Assembly: GCF_009707325.1 (NCBI RefSeq) | Contig: NZ_CP046103.1 | Coordinates: 2,157,810-2,221,809, forward strand | DNA length: 64,000 nt | Origin: Pseudomonas sp. IB20 | GTDB taxonomy: Bacteria > Pseudomonadota > Gammaproteobacteria > Pseudomonadales > Pseudomonadaceae | Direction of reading: 5' to 3' | Part shown: positions 51,179-59,735 of the stretch, in pieces | Numbering within the stretch: position 1 is the first letter of the stretch | Layout: each line of letters starts with the position of its first letter | Program-made: the position numbers and the translations under genes | The notes under the pieces: model-generated | Told to the model about the DNA's origin: nothing | The model's database searches: none | What the model saw: only the letters and a program-made list of their open reading frames with translations

Positions 51179-53485
51179 ATGTCACTTCGTCTTATCGTCA
51201 GCGCCGTACTGGCCTTGATTGCCAGTACTGCCCAGGCAGACGCTTTACCGGTCAACAGCCCCGCCCCGGCGATTTCCTATACCCGTGACGTGCAGCCGAT
51301 CTTCACCGAAAAGTGCGTGGCCTGCCACGCCTGCTACGACTCAGCCTGCCAGCTCAACCTGGGCAGCGCCGAGGGCGCGGCCCGTGGTGCGAGCAAAACA
51401 CCGGTTTACGACGGCGAGCGCAGCCAGGCCGCGCCGACCACGCGGCTGTTCTATGACGCGTTCGGCAAACAAGCCTGGCAGCAGAAGGGCTTCTATTCGG
51501 TACTCGACGCCCAAGGCAGCCAGGCCGCCTTGATGGCGCGCATGCTGGAGTTGGGGCATAACGCGCCGCTGCAACCGAATGCCAAGCTGCCCGACGAGAT
51601 CGTGCTGGGCCTGAATCGCGAGAACCTGTGCGCCATGCCCGGCGAGTTCAATGCCTACGCAGGCAGCCATCCCAAGGAAGGCATGCCGCTGGCGGTCACC
51701 GGCCTGACCGACCAGCAATACCAGACCCTGCAACGTTGGCTCGGCTCCGGTGCGCCGATTGATGAGCAAGGCCTGGCGCCCAGCGCCAAGGAAGCCTTGC
51801 AAGTGCAGCAGTGGGAAAACCTGTTCAACCAGCCCGGCGCCCGCGAAAGCCTGGTGGCGCGCTGGTTGTATGAGCATCTATACCTGGCGCACATTTACTT
51901 TGAGAACGGCGAGCCGGGGCATTTCTTCCAATGGGTACGTTCGCGCACGCCAAGCGGCCAGCCGATCGACCTGATCGCCACCCGCCGCCCCAACGATGAC
52001 CCGGGCACCCAGGTGTATTACCGCCTGTGGCCGGTGCAGGGTGTGATCGTGCATAAAACCCACATCACGTACCCGTTCAGCGCGGCAAAAATGACGCGGA
52101 TCAAAGCGCTGTTCTACGCCGGTGACTGGCAAGTCAACGCCTTGCCGGGCTACGGCCCCGGGCGCCGGGCCAATCCGTTCGAGACGTTCGAGGCGATTCC
52201 GGCCAAAGCGCGCTACCAATTTATGCTCGATAACGCCGAATACTTCGTGCGCACCTTTATTCGTGGGCCGGTGTGCCGTGGGCAGATTGCTACGGATGTG
52301 ATTCGCGACAACTTCTGGGCCCTGTTCCAGGACCCGGACCACGACCTGTACATCACCGATGCGCGTTATCGCGGCCAGGCCACGCCATTGCTGGCGATGC
52401 CGGGGCAGAACGACGACGTGGGCAGCGTGCTCAGCCTGTGGTTGGCGTATCGCGACAAGCGCAACCAATACGAAGCCTTGCGCCGTGACAGCTACGCTGA
52501 TTTGCCGCCACCGAGTTGGTCCAGCCTGTGGGCCGGTAATGACAATGCCTTGTTGAGCATTTTCCGCCACTTCGACAGCGCTTCGGTGAACAAGGGCTTG
52601 ATCGGTGAGGTACCGCAGACGATGTGGCTGTTTGACTATCCGCTGCTGGAGCGCACCTATTATCAGTTGGCGGTGAACTTCGATGTGTTCGGCAACGTGT
52701 CCCATCAAGCCCAGACCCGGCTGTACTTCGACCTGATCCGCAATGGCGCCGAGCAGAACTTCCTGCGCCTGATGCCGGCGGATACTCGCGATGATTTTAT
52801 GGATGATTGGTACCAGAACAGCGGCAAACTCAAGCTGTGGCTGGACTATGAAGCTATTGATGACGACAAACCGAGCGGGCTGCATTTGGATGAAAAGGAT
52901 CCGAAGCGAGATTTTGCCAACCAGTTGTTGACGCGCTATGGCAACCTGAACGCTAGTCCGGATCCGATCAACCGCTGTACCGGGGCCTATTGCTCGCGCG
53001 ATGGGATTGATCCAGCGTTACAGGATGCGGAGCAGGCGCTGAGCCGTCTGACGTCGCGGCCGGCGGCGGGGCTCAAGGTGATTGATCAGTTGCCTGAGGC
53101 TACGATGCTGCGGGTTGAGACGGCCAATGGTCAGCGGGTGTTTTACAGCCTGCTGCGTAATCGGGCGCACAGTAATGTGGCGTTTTTGTTGGGTGAGGCT
53201 TATCGCTATCAGCCGGGGTTGGACACGTTGACTGTCTATCCGGGCGTGCTGAGCAGTTACCCGAACTTCATGTTCAATATTCCGGCGCAGCAAGTGCCGG
53301 AGTTTGTGGCAGCGATGGAGAATGCCAAGGATGCCAAGCGGTTTGAGAAGATTGTCGACCGTTGGGGCATACGCCGCAGCCATCCGCAGTTCTGGCAGTA
53401 CTTTCACGACTTGTCACAGTACATCCGCGAAACCACGCCGATGGAAGAGGGGGTTCTGGACATGAACCGGTATGAGAACCTATAA
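51179..53485 (+). CDS. cti: Fatty acid cis/trans isomerase
   Basis: A 768-residue periplasmic enzyme with signal peptide MSLRLIVSAVLALIASTAQA. It has a heme c site CVACH around residue 46 and the full Cti domain. Cti turns cis-unsaturated acyl chains of membrane lipids into trans forms, stiffening the membrane fast against solvents and heat. It is divergent from metH by 166 bp. A large repeat block starts 91 bp after the stop. Confidence 0.95.
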   Translation: MSLRLIVSAVLALIASTAQADALPVNSPAPAISYTRDVQPIFTEKCVACHACYDSACQLNLGSAEGAARGASKTPVYDGERSQAAPTTRLFYDAFGKQAWQQKGFYSVLDAQGSQAALMARMLELGHNAPLQPNAKLPDEIVLGLNRENLCAMPGEFNAYAGSHPKEGMPLAVTGLTDQQYQTLQRWLGSGAPIDEQGLAPSAKEALQVQQWENLFNQPGARESLVARWLYEHLYLAHIYFENGEPGHFFQWVRSRTPSGQPIDLIATRRPNDDPGTQVYYRLWPVQGVIVHKTHITYPFSAAKMTRIKALFYAGDWQVNALPGYGPGRRANPFETFEAIPAKARYQFMLDNAEYFVRTFIRGPVCRGQIATDVIRDNFWALFQDPDHDLYITDARYRGQATPLLAMPGQNDDVGSVLSLWLAYRDKRNQYEALRRDSYADLPPPSWSSLWAGNDNALLSIFRHFDSASVNKGLIGEVPQTMWLFDYPLLERTYYQLAVNFDVFGNVSHQAQTRLYFDLIRNGAEQNFLRLMPADTRDDFMDDWYQNSGKLKLWLDYEAIDDDKPSGLHLDEKDPKRDFANQLLTRYGNLNASPDPINRCTGAYCSRDGIDPALQDAEQALSRLTSRPAAGLKVIDQLPEATMLRVETANGQRVFYSLLRNRAHSNVAFLLGEAYRYQPGLDTLTVYPGVLSSYPNFMFNIPAQQVPEFVAAMENAKDAKRFEKIVDRWGIRRSHPQFWQYFHDLSQYIRETTPMEEGVLDMNRYENL

Positions 53486-53576
53486 GTATTGCAGTGACTC
53501 AGTCATCTCTCTAAGCGAGTGCTGAAGCAGTCGGGTATCTATCTTGCGGGATTGGAACAGGTATTCCGATGATGCA

Positions 53577-54107
53577 ACCAAAAGGGCTCTTGCCCCACCA
53601 CTCGGTGCCTCGCCTAGGCTCGGCATGCCAGAACGAAGGCTTGAATCCGTGGGCCGCCGCCATGGGCCATCCTTGGCCCATCGCGGCTAAACCGGCGTCC
53701 TGCCGGTTTACCCACGCTCCAAAGCCTGCGTTCGGCCAGCGTGGTTTAACGGGGCGCCTCAGATCAAGATCAAAAGCAAGAGCACGGCGGCCTAGTAGCC
53801 GACCTGAGTGGTGAAGCAAAAGCAGGGCAAAAGCACAGCAGAGCAGCACACTCTCTGTCTGATGTACCGAGATCTAAATGTGGGAGCGGGCTTGCTGCGG
53901 CAACCGGTGTATTCAAGATCAAGATCAAGATCAAAAGCAAGAGCACGGCGGCCTAGTAGCCGACCTGAGTGGTTGAAGCAAAAGCAGGGCAAAAGCACAG
54001 CAAAAGCAGATCTGCTTTTCTGTGGGAGCTGGCTTGCCTGCGATGCAGACACCTCGGTCCATCAAGTACACCGAGTTGATGCCATCGCAGGCAAGCCAGC
54101 TCCCACA
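53577..54107. mobile_element. Element C, half of the inverted-terminus family
   Basis: Starts inside the left terminus at ACCAAAAGGGCTCTTGCCCC; the outer GTACATATCC end is missing, and no right terminus is found. It has the junction-like hairpin (about 53637-53730), two 50-nt core copies in the same direction (53783 and 53945), a half REP between them, and a full REP pair at the end. The 3' end of an acyltransferase gene follows directly (54131-54352). Confidence 0.6.
54021..54107. repeat. REP-pair hairpin (REPIN-like)
   Basis: 25-bp perfect inverted arms: TGTGGGAGCTGGCTTGCC plus TGCGATG (54021-54045) and its complement (54083-54107). It lies at the right end of element C, next to the acyltransferase fragment. 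Confidence 0.85.
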
Positions 54108-54130
54108 TTAGATTGAGTTCAGTTTCAGAG

Positions 54131-54352
54131 ATCAGTTCAGTGTATTTGATCCACACGATGGTGCTGTACGCTGGGCGATGGGCTGCGGAACACACGGGCA
54201 TGGACGCCTATGCGATCCTGCCCGTTTGCATCGCAGTGACGGCATTGTGTGCATTTGCGAGCTACCAATGGCTGGAAAAGGGCAGCTATCGCGTGTTCAA
54301 GCGTTGGTTTGGCATGGATGACCCGACACGCCTTTCCCGACAAAAACACTAG
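54131..54352 (+). pseudogene. C-terminal fragment of an acyltransferase-3 (OafA-like) gene
   Basis: About 73 codons: VYLIHTMVLYAGRWAAEHTG, then AILPVCIAVTALCAFASYQW and an Arg-rich end WFGMDDPTRLSRQKH. SxYLIHT followed by two membrane helices is the C-terminal part of acyltransferase-3 proteins, which usually have ten helices and 350 or more residues. Everything before it is repeat sequence, so the gene is cut at the element C edge. It has no start signals of its own. Confidence 0.7.
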
Positions 54353-54401
54353 GACTTTGTGCCTCTGTAATGTTTGGCGTAAACTGCCCGCAAGCCTGTG
54401 A

Positions 54402-54995
<594 letters not shown>

Positions 54996-55015
54996 GTAAG
55001 GTGTTCACTGCGAAC

Positions 55016-55046
55016 AAAAAACGGCGCCCCGTGAGCGCCGTTTTTT
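55016..55046 (+). terminator. Intrinsic terminator after nfuA
   Basis: AACGGCGC, loop CCCGTGA, GCGCCGTT, then a run of T: a strong GC stem with A run before and six T after. It starts 21 bp after the nfuA stop codon and may also serve the convergent cobM. Confidence 0.88.
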
Positions 55047-55058
55047 ATGTATGTAATT

Positions 55059-55217
55059 CAATACTTTGCAATATATATCTAACAAAGATAATCAACTGTG
55101 TTTTATCAGGGCCGATAGAGGTGCGCGTGACCCGCGATACAATACTTTGCAATATATATCTAACAAAGATAATCAACTGTGTTTTATCAGGGCCGATAGA
55201 GGTGCGCGTGACCCGCG
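55059..55217. repeat. 81-bp tandem duplication at the end of cobM
   Basis: 78 bases starting CAATACTTTGCAATATATAT (55059) recur exactly at 55140 (period 81). The unit contains an AT-rich stretch unlike the surrounding GC-rich DNA and the last ten codons of cobM with its stop. The extra copy lies downstream of the stop, so CobM itself is unchanged. Confidence 0.9.
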
Positions 55218-55933
55218 CGATACAGCGACGACTCGCTGAAGCTGTCGTTCGCCAGCACCCGACCCACCACAATCAGCGCCGTACGACGGAAACCCTTGGC
55301 GGCCACTTTCTCGGCAATGTCCACCAACGTACCCACCACCCAATCCTGATCCGGCCACGTCGCGCGGTGCACCACGGCAATCGGGCAATCCGCACCGTAA
55401 TGCGGCAGCAGCTCAGCAACGATCTTCTCCAGATGATTAACCCCCAAGTGAATCGCCATGGTCGTGCCGTGGCGCGCCAGGCTGTCGAAATCCTCACCGG
55501 CCGGCATGCTGGTTTTATCGGCGTAGCGGGTCAGGATCACGCTTTGGGCGATATCCGGCAGGGTCAGTTCCGTCTCCAGCAATGCCGCGCAGGCCGCCAC
55601 CGCCGTGACGCCTGGAATGATCTGAAAGGGGATATTCAACTCACGCAAATGACGGATTTGCTCACCAATCGCCCCATACAGGCTGGGGTCGCCGGAGTGT
55701 ACGCGCGCCACATCATGGCCCTTGGCATGGGCTGCCGTGATCAAGTCGATGATTTGCTCGAGGTGCAATTCGGCGCTGTTAACCACCTGTTTCGCCTGAT
55801 GGCCCTCCAATACCGCCGCCGGCACCAGCGAGCCGGCATAGATGATCACCGGGCAGCTGCGGATCAGCCGCTGGCCTTTGACGGTGATCAATTCCGGGTC
55901 GCCGGGGCCAGCGCCGATGAAGTAGACGGTCAT
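55187..55933 (-). CDS. cobM: Precorrin-4 C11-methyltransferase
   Basis: A 248-residue SAM-dependent methylase of the aerobic B12 pathway, which methylates C-11 of precorrin-4. Seen: MTVYFIGAGPGDPELITVKG (SAM-binding start), AGSLVPAAVL, and ARVHSGDPSLYGAIGEQ, typical of CobM/CbiF. Start MTVYFIG (55933) after AGGAACTCCC. It closes the cbtB-cbtA-cobE-cobM unit on the minus strand. The last residues are inside the 81-bp duplication. Confidence 0.95.
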   Translation of the reverse strand: MTVYFIGAGPGDPELITVKGQRLIRSCPVIIYAGSLVPAAVLEGHQAKQVVNSAELHLEQIIDLITAAHAKGHDVARVHSGDPSLYGAIGEQIRHLRELNIPFQIIPGVTAVAACAALLETELTLPDIAQSVILTRYADKTSMPAGEDFDSLARHGTTMAIHLGVNHLEKIVAELLPHYGADCPIAVVHRATWPDQDWVVGTLVDIAEKVAAKGFRRTALIVVGRVLANDSFSESSLYRAGHAHLYRP

Positions 55934-56002
55934 GGGAGTTCCTGTTGAAAATCGGGCGAGCATGAAGATTGCTCATGATCGAGAAGGGCGATTATCGGGT
56001 TT

Positions 56003-56395
56003 TTAGTCGGCGCAGGCTAATGCAAAGGTGGCCTGGGCGACTTTTTTGCGCGTGATCAGCAGGCGGGCAGGGCCGTGGGAGAGCTGTTCAGCCAAGGCCA
56101 GCGCGGCGCTTTCGGCGATGCCGTAACAGCCGGTATGGGCAAAAGCGACCTCTGATTTGTGGCTAAGACGGTGTTCAAAAACCGTCAATTGTGTGGCGCT
56201 GAAACAGTGCAATGGCAGGTTCAGCACCTTTGCTAGAGCGAGCAGCCCAGGTTCATTCTGCTTGCGGTCAAGACTGGCCAGCGCGGTGATGCGATGGCGT
56301 TCGATACTGCCCTCGGCGAGGGCAGTATCGAGCAGGCCCAGCAGGGTGTGAACATCACAGCCCCGCTGGCAACCCAGGCCGACCACCAGGGTCAT
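56003..56395 (-). CDS. cobE: Cobalamin biosynthesis protein CobE (CbiG C-terminal type)
   Basis: A 130-residue protein like the C-terminal part of CbiG: GLGCQRGCDVHTLLGLLD near the N-terminus, SLDRKQNEPGLLALA, and AEAAAL-like AESAALALAE. In the aerobic pathway CobE is needed but its chemical role is not settled. Start MTLVVGLG (56395) overlaps the cbtA stop as ATGA, so translation is coupled. Confidence 0.9.
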   Translation of the reverse strand: MTLVVGLGCQRGCDVHTLLGLLDTALAEGSIERHRITALASLDRKQNEPGLLALAKVLNLPLHCFSATQLTVFEHRLSHKSEVAFAHTGCYGIAESAALALAEQLSHGPARLLITRKKVAQATFALACAD

Positions 56396-57099
56396 GCCGA
56401 GTATTGACCGTCGCGGTTGCGGCGGAACAGCCAAGCGCTGATCAGACCCAAGGCCAGCCAGAAGGCGACGTTGGTCAGCTGCGAAGCGATTTTGAATTGT
56501 GCTTCCAACGCTTCTGGAGCCAGCATCGAATGCACTTCAGGCTGCGGCGCACCGATCAGATGCGGCACGGCCAGGATCGCCAAGCCCAACACTTTGAGCA
56601 GCCAGCTGCGGCCAAACACCAGCAGCGCGATACCGGTAGCGGTGGACGCAGCCGTGCCAATCCACCAGACCTGACGTTGGGCCAGGTCAGCGGCGGCGGT
56701 GCCCGGCAACTCCGGCGGCAGGCCCAGGGTCGGCGCGAGTACAAACGTCGCGTAACCGGCCAAGCCCCACAGCAAGCCTTGAGCCGTGCGGGTCGGTGCG
56801 CGCAAGGTATAGAGACCGGCCAGCATCAGGGCAAAACCAACCGCCACCACCAGATTACCGCCGGTAGTCGACAACACACGTTGCCAGCCGTTTTCCGGCT
56901 CCCAGGCTTCCGCGTCGTGGGTGTGAGCGGCGGCGCCTTGTGCATGTTCATGGGGTATTACTTCGGCAGCGGCCGGGGCGTTTTCAAAGGTTTCCGCCTG
57001 CAGAATCAGCGGGGCGACCCAGAAGCTTTGCAGCAGAGTCAGCAACAGGGCGGCCAGCAAGCCGGTGAAGCCTGCGGTTTGGGCGATACGCTTGATCAT
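56392..57099 (-). CDS. cbtA: CbtA, predicted cobalt transporter membrane subunit
   Basis: A 235-residue inner-membrane protein with about five helices and a His-rich periplasmic stretch (HEHAQGAAAHTHDAEAW, about 47-63). CbtA with CbtB was predicted as a cobalt importer from its cobalamin riboswitch. Start MIKRIAQTAGFTG (57099). It lies 11 bp after cbtB and overlaps cobE. Confidence 0.92.
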   Translation of the reverse strand: MIKRIAQTAGFTGLLAALLLTLLQSFWVAPLILQAETFENAPAAAEVIPHEHAQGAAAHTHDAEAWEPENGWQRVLSTTGGNLVVAVGFALMLAGLYTLRAPTRTAQGLLWGLAGYATFVLAPTLGLPPELPGTAAADLAQRQVWWIGTAASTATGIALLVFGRSWLLKVLGLAILAVPHLIGAPQPEVHSMLAPEALEAQFKIASQLTNVAFWLALGLISAWLFRRNRDGQYSA

Positions 57100-57110
57100 G
57101 TCGGCAGGTC

Positions 57111-57299
57111 TCAGTGGCACGGGAACGCGGCGCTGTGGCGGGTATCGTGGGCGGCGTTGTGCACCGCTTCGATATGCGAGAAACCGGCGAAATACACCAG
57201 GCACGCGCCGAGGATCGACGCACCGATGGCGGCGGTCAGGCGTTGGCTCAGGGTGCTGGTGCTGCTGGCGGTGTGCGAGGTGCTGCTGATGATCGACAT
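57111..57299 (-). CDS. cbtB: CbtB, small predicted cobalt transporter subunit
   Basis: A 62-residue protein with one membrane helix (LTAAIGASILGACLVYFAGF) and a His-rich C-terminus (HIEAVHNAAHDTRHSAAFPCH) that may bind metal. This layout is the CbtB signature. Start MSIISSTSHTASST (57299). The first gene after the minus-strand cobalamin riboswitch. Confidence 0.92.
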   Translation of the reverse strand: MSIISSTSHTASSTSTLSQRLTAAIGASILGACLVYFAGFSHIEAVHNAAHDTRHSAAFPCH

Positions 57300-57407
57300 G
57301 GCGCGTCCCTTCTGGGTGTCAGGGTGAAACGGGCGCATGGAAACCCCGCGAGCCGGGCACGCGGGGTTCTGAACAGCGCCCGCCCACCGCGGGTTTGTTA
57401 TCTGATT

Positions 57408-57590
57408 TTTCGGGCCGGTCTCCGGGCTGCGAGGGACACTGGGTCTAAAAAGCATCGCCTTCCCATGCCTTGCAGGCACAGTGGCTGTGACGCTTCGCTC
57501 GCTTACCGTTGCGGGGGCAGCACCGGACTGGTCATGTATGCATGACTTACCGGTTTCCCGTTTCACCCTGTGAAGGGCACCCGAAACAAG
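57408..57590 (-). ncRNA. Cobalamin riboswitch of cbtB-cbtA-cobE-cobM
   Basis: On the minus strand, in order: GGGTGCCCTTCACAGGGTG, AAACGGGAAACCGGT, the core GCTGCCCCCGCAACGGTAA, GCCACTG, GGGAAGGCGATG, and the B12 box CAGCCCGGAGACCGGCCCG at about 57411-57429. These are the conserved blocks of the AdoCbl riboswitch. A GC-rich hairpin (AACCCCGCG/CGCGGGGTT, 57342-57368) lies between it and cbtB and may be the expression platform. Confidence 0.92.
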
Positions 57591-57643
57591 ATGTGTAGGA
57601 GAGCATGGGGGTGGGAGGGGAGTCAATTGGGAGTTTTTTTGGG

Positions 57644-58310
57644 GTACATATCCGTTGCTGCGGTAACGGCCACTAATGGTTCCGCTCTTACAGCGGGTCA
57701 CTTTTGGAAAAGAGCCCCAAAAGTAACCAAAAGGGCTCTTGCCCCACCACTCGTTGCCTCGCCTAGGCTCGGCATGCCCTCACTCCGGCTTGAATCCGTG
57801 GGCCGCCGCCATGGGCCATCCTTGGCCCATCGCGGCTAACCCGGCGTCCTGCCGGGTTACCCACGGATTCAAGCCTGCGTTCGGCCATCGTGGTTTAACG
57901 GGGCGCCTAAGATCAAGATCAAAAGCAAGAGCACGGCGGCCTAGTAGCCGACCTGAGTGGTAGAAGCAAAAGCAGGCAAAGCAGAGCAGAAGCAGAGCAG
58001 AACAGAGACTTCCTGCGATGGCATCGACTGTGGGTCACTGATAAACCGAGGGGGCTGCATCGCAGGTAAGCCAGCACCCACATTTGATTGAGTTCAGCTT
58101 CCAGGATCAGGTCTATGGTGCACAATAGGCAGCCCCAAGCCGCCACCAGGAACCCCATGCGCCAGGTACTGCTGATCATCGACGTGCAACCCTGTTCCCG
58201 GCGGGGCGAGGGTGGGGCAAGAGCCCTTTGCTTACTTTGGGGCTTTTCCAAAGTGAGCCGCTGTAAGAGCGGAACCATTAGTGGCCGTTACGGCAAGAAC
58301 GGATATGTAC
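57644..58310. mobile_element. Composite inverted-terminus element D (best-preserved copy)
   Basis: 667 bp. Inward from both ends the sequence reads GTACATATCCGTT, then the shared blocks AACGGCCACTAATGGTTCCG, CTCTTACAGCGG and GGGCTCTTGCCCCACC: about 100 bp of near-perfect inverted termini. Inside: a junction-like hairpin (57787-57875, outer stem 16 perfect bp), a 50-nt core copy (57933), part of a REP, and the 5' end of an isochorismatase-like gene (58157-58195). It lies exactly between two cobalamin riboswitches. No protein gene inside. Confidence 0.7.
58157..58195 (+). pseudogene. 5' fragment of an isochorismatase-like hydrolase gene in element D
   Basis: ATG after CCAGGAACCCC opens MRQVLLIIDVQP, the typical beginning of isochorismatase-family cysteine hydrolases (first strand with the catalytic Asp in IDVQ). 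After PC the sequence becomes the right terminus of element D. So only 13 codons with their ribosome site remain. Confidence 0.5.
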
Positions 58311-58378
58311 ACCAACCAACCAACCAACCAACCCAACCCAACCCCATCATTGACCATCCCCCACGCACTGCGTAGCCT

Positions 58379-58560
58379 TGCACCTTCGAGGTTCTTCGGC
58401 CCACGCCGAAGCTAAGAAGGGAACGCGGTCCAAGCCGCGGCTGCCCCCGCAACTGTAAAGGGTTTAGCTGACTGCCACGCCACTGCCAATACGGCGGGAA
58501 GGCGCAGCCAGCGCCGGTCGCAAGACCCGCACGCCCCAAGCCAGGAGACCTGCCTCGCAA
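58379..58560 (+). ncRNA. Cobalamin riboswitch of cobW-cobN
   Basis: Conserved blocks in order: GAGGTTCTTCGGCCC, AAGGGAACGCGGTCC, the core GGCTGCCCCCGCAACTGTAA, GCCACTG, CGGGAAGGCG, and the B12 box AAGCCAGGAGACCTGCC (58538-58554). This is a clear AdoCbl riboswitch. The 100 bp after it, up to cobW, can pair GGGCGGGG (58580) with the CCCGCCCC near 58646 just before the ribosome site, a possible translation switch. Confidence 0.92.
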
Positions 58561-58664
58561 CCGATTTTCTACTTCAACCGGGCGGGGTGATCCGGTGACG
58601 AAATCCGCTGCTGCGCGCCGTCGCAGGGCCTATCGTCCCGTATGCCCGCCCCAAAGGGCATCCG

Positions 58665-59732
58665 ATGAAAACACTGGCCAAACTCCCCGTCACCATCGTT
58701 ACCGGCTTTCTCGGCTCGGGCAAAACCACCTTGCTACGCCACATGCTCGACAACGCCCAGGGCCGTCGCATCGCCGTGATCGTCAACGAGTTCGGTGAGT
58801 TGGGCATCGACGGTGAAATTCTCAAGCAGTGTTCCATCGGTTGCACCGAAGAAGAAGCCAACGGCCGCGTGTACGAACTGGCCAACGGCTGTCTGTGCTG
58901 CACCGTGCAGGAAGAGTTCTTCCCGGTGATGCGCGAACTGGTTGCCCGTCGCGGCGACCTCGACCATATCCTCATCGAAACCTCCGGCCTGGCCCTGCCA
59001 AAACCGCTGGTACAAGCCTTCCAGTGGCCGGAAATCCGCAGCGCCTGCACCGTTGACGCAGTGATCACCGTGGTCGACAGCCCAGCCGTGGCCGCTGGCA
59101 CTTTTGCGGCGTTCCCGGACCAGGTCGACGCCATGCGCAAACTCGACCCGAATCTGGATCACGAATCGCCGCTGCACGAGCTGTTCGCCGACCAACTGGC
59201 CAGCGCTGACCTGGTGATCCTCAACAAAGCCGACCTGATCAGCCCTGAAGACTTGGCCCGCGTGCGCCTGGAAGTCGCCGAAGAGCTGCCGCCCGCCGTG
59301 AAGGTCATCGAAGCCAGCAGCGGTCGCCTGCCGCTGGACGTGCTGATCGGCCTGGGCGCCGGCTCCGAAGAACACATCGACGGCCGCCACAGCCACCACG
59401 ACCATCACCACGACGATGAAGGCGAGCATGACCACGATCACGACGCCTTCGACTCCATCTCCATCGACCTGCCGCAAGCCGACGAAGCGTTGCTGCTCGA
59501 CGCCTTGACTCAGTTGGTGGTGCAGCACGGCATCCTGCGCGTCAAAGGTTTCGCCGCGATCCCGAACAAGCCGATGCGCCTGCTGATCCAGGGCGTGGGT
59601 ACGCGTTTCGACAAGCACTTTGACCGTGCCTGGGGCGCCGACGAAGCACGCATCACGCGCCTGGTGCTGATCGGTCAGGAACTGGACGCGGCGGGCCTCG
59701 AAGCGCAGCTGCGCGCAGCGCTCAGCGTTTAA
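58665..59732 (+). CDS. cobW: CobW, G3E-family GTPase of cobalamin biosynthesis
   Basis: A 355-residue metallochaperone GTPase. Seen: Walker A GFLGSGKTTLLRHML, the metal site GCLCC (CxCC type) near residue 82, NKADL for guanine near residue 188, and a His/Asp-rich loop (about 243-263; HHDHHHDDEGEHDHDHD). It likely gives cobalt to the CobN chelatase. It stands 3 bp before cobN, under the plus-strand cobalamin riboswitch. Confidence 0.96.
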   Translation: MKTLAKLPVTIVTGFLGSGKTTLLRHMLDNAQGRRIAVIVNEFGELGIDGEILKQCSIGCTEEEANGRVYELANGCLCCTVQEEFFPVMRELVARRGDLDHILIETSGLALPKPLVQAFQWPEIRSACTVDAVITVVDSPAVAAGTFAAFPDQVDAMRKLDPNLDHESPLHELFADQLASADLVILNKADLISPEDLARVRLEVAEELPPAVKVIEASSGRLPLDVLIGLGAGSEEHIDGRHSHHDHHHDDEGEHDHDHDAFDSISIDLPQADEALLLDALTQLVVQHGILRVKGFAAIPNKPMRLLIQGVGTRFDKHFDRAWGADEARITRLVLIGQELDAAGLEAQLRAALSV

Positions 59733-59735
59733 CCC

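Noticed and set aside
53569..53814. Short frames rich in Arg/Ser (ARARRPSSRPEW) repeated in all element blocks
   Set aside because: They translate the structured repeat itself. They occur in many frames without ribosome sites and change by frameshift between copies, so they are not genes.
55045..55272. 75-codon frame with the internal repeat RVTRTSIGPDKTQLIIF
   Set aside because: It is a product of the 81-bp duplication in a non-coding frame next to cobM, without start signals.
57789..57873. Junction-like fold taken at first for a tRNA-like gene
   Set aside because: No anticodon arm, T-loop or CCA; only three helices, and the sequence recurs in several repeat blocks.
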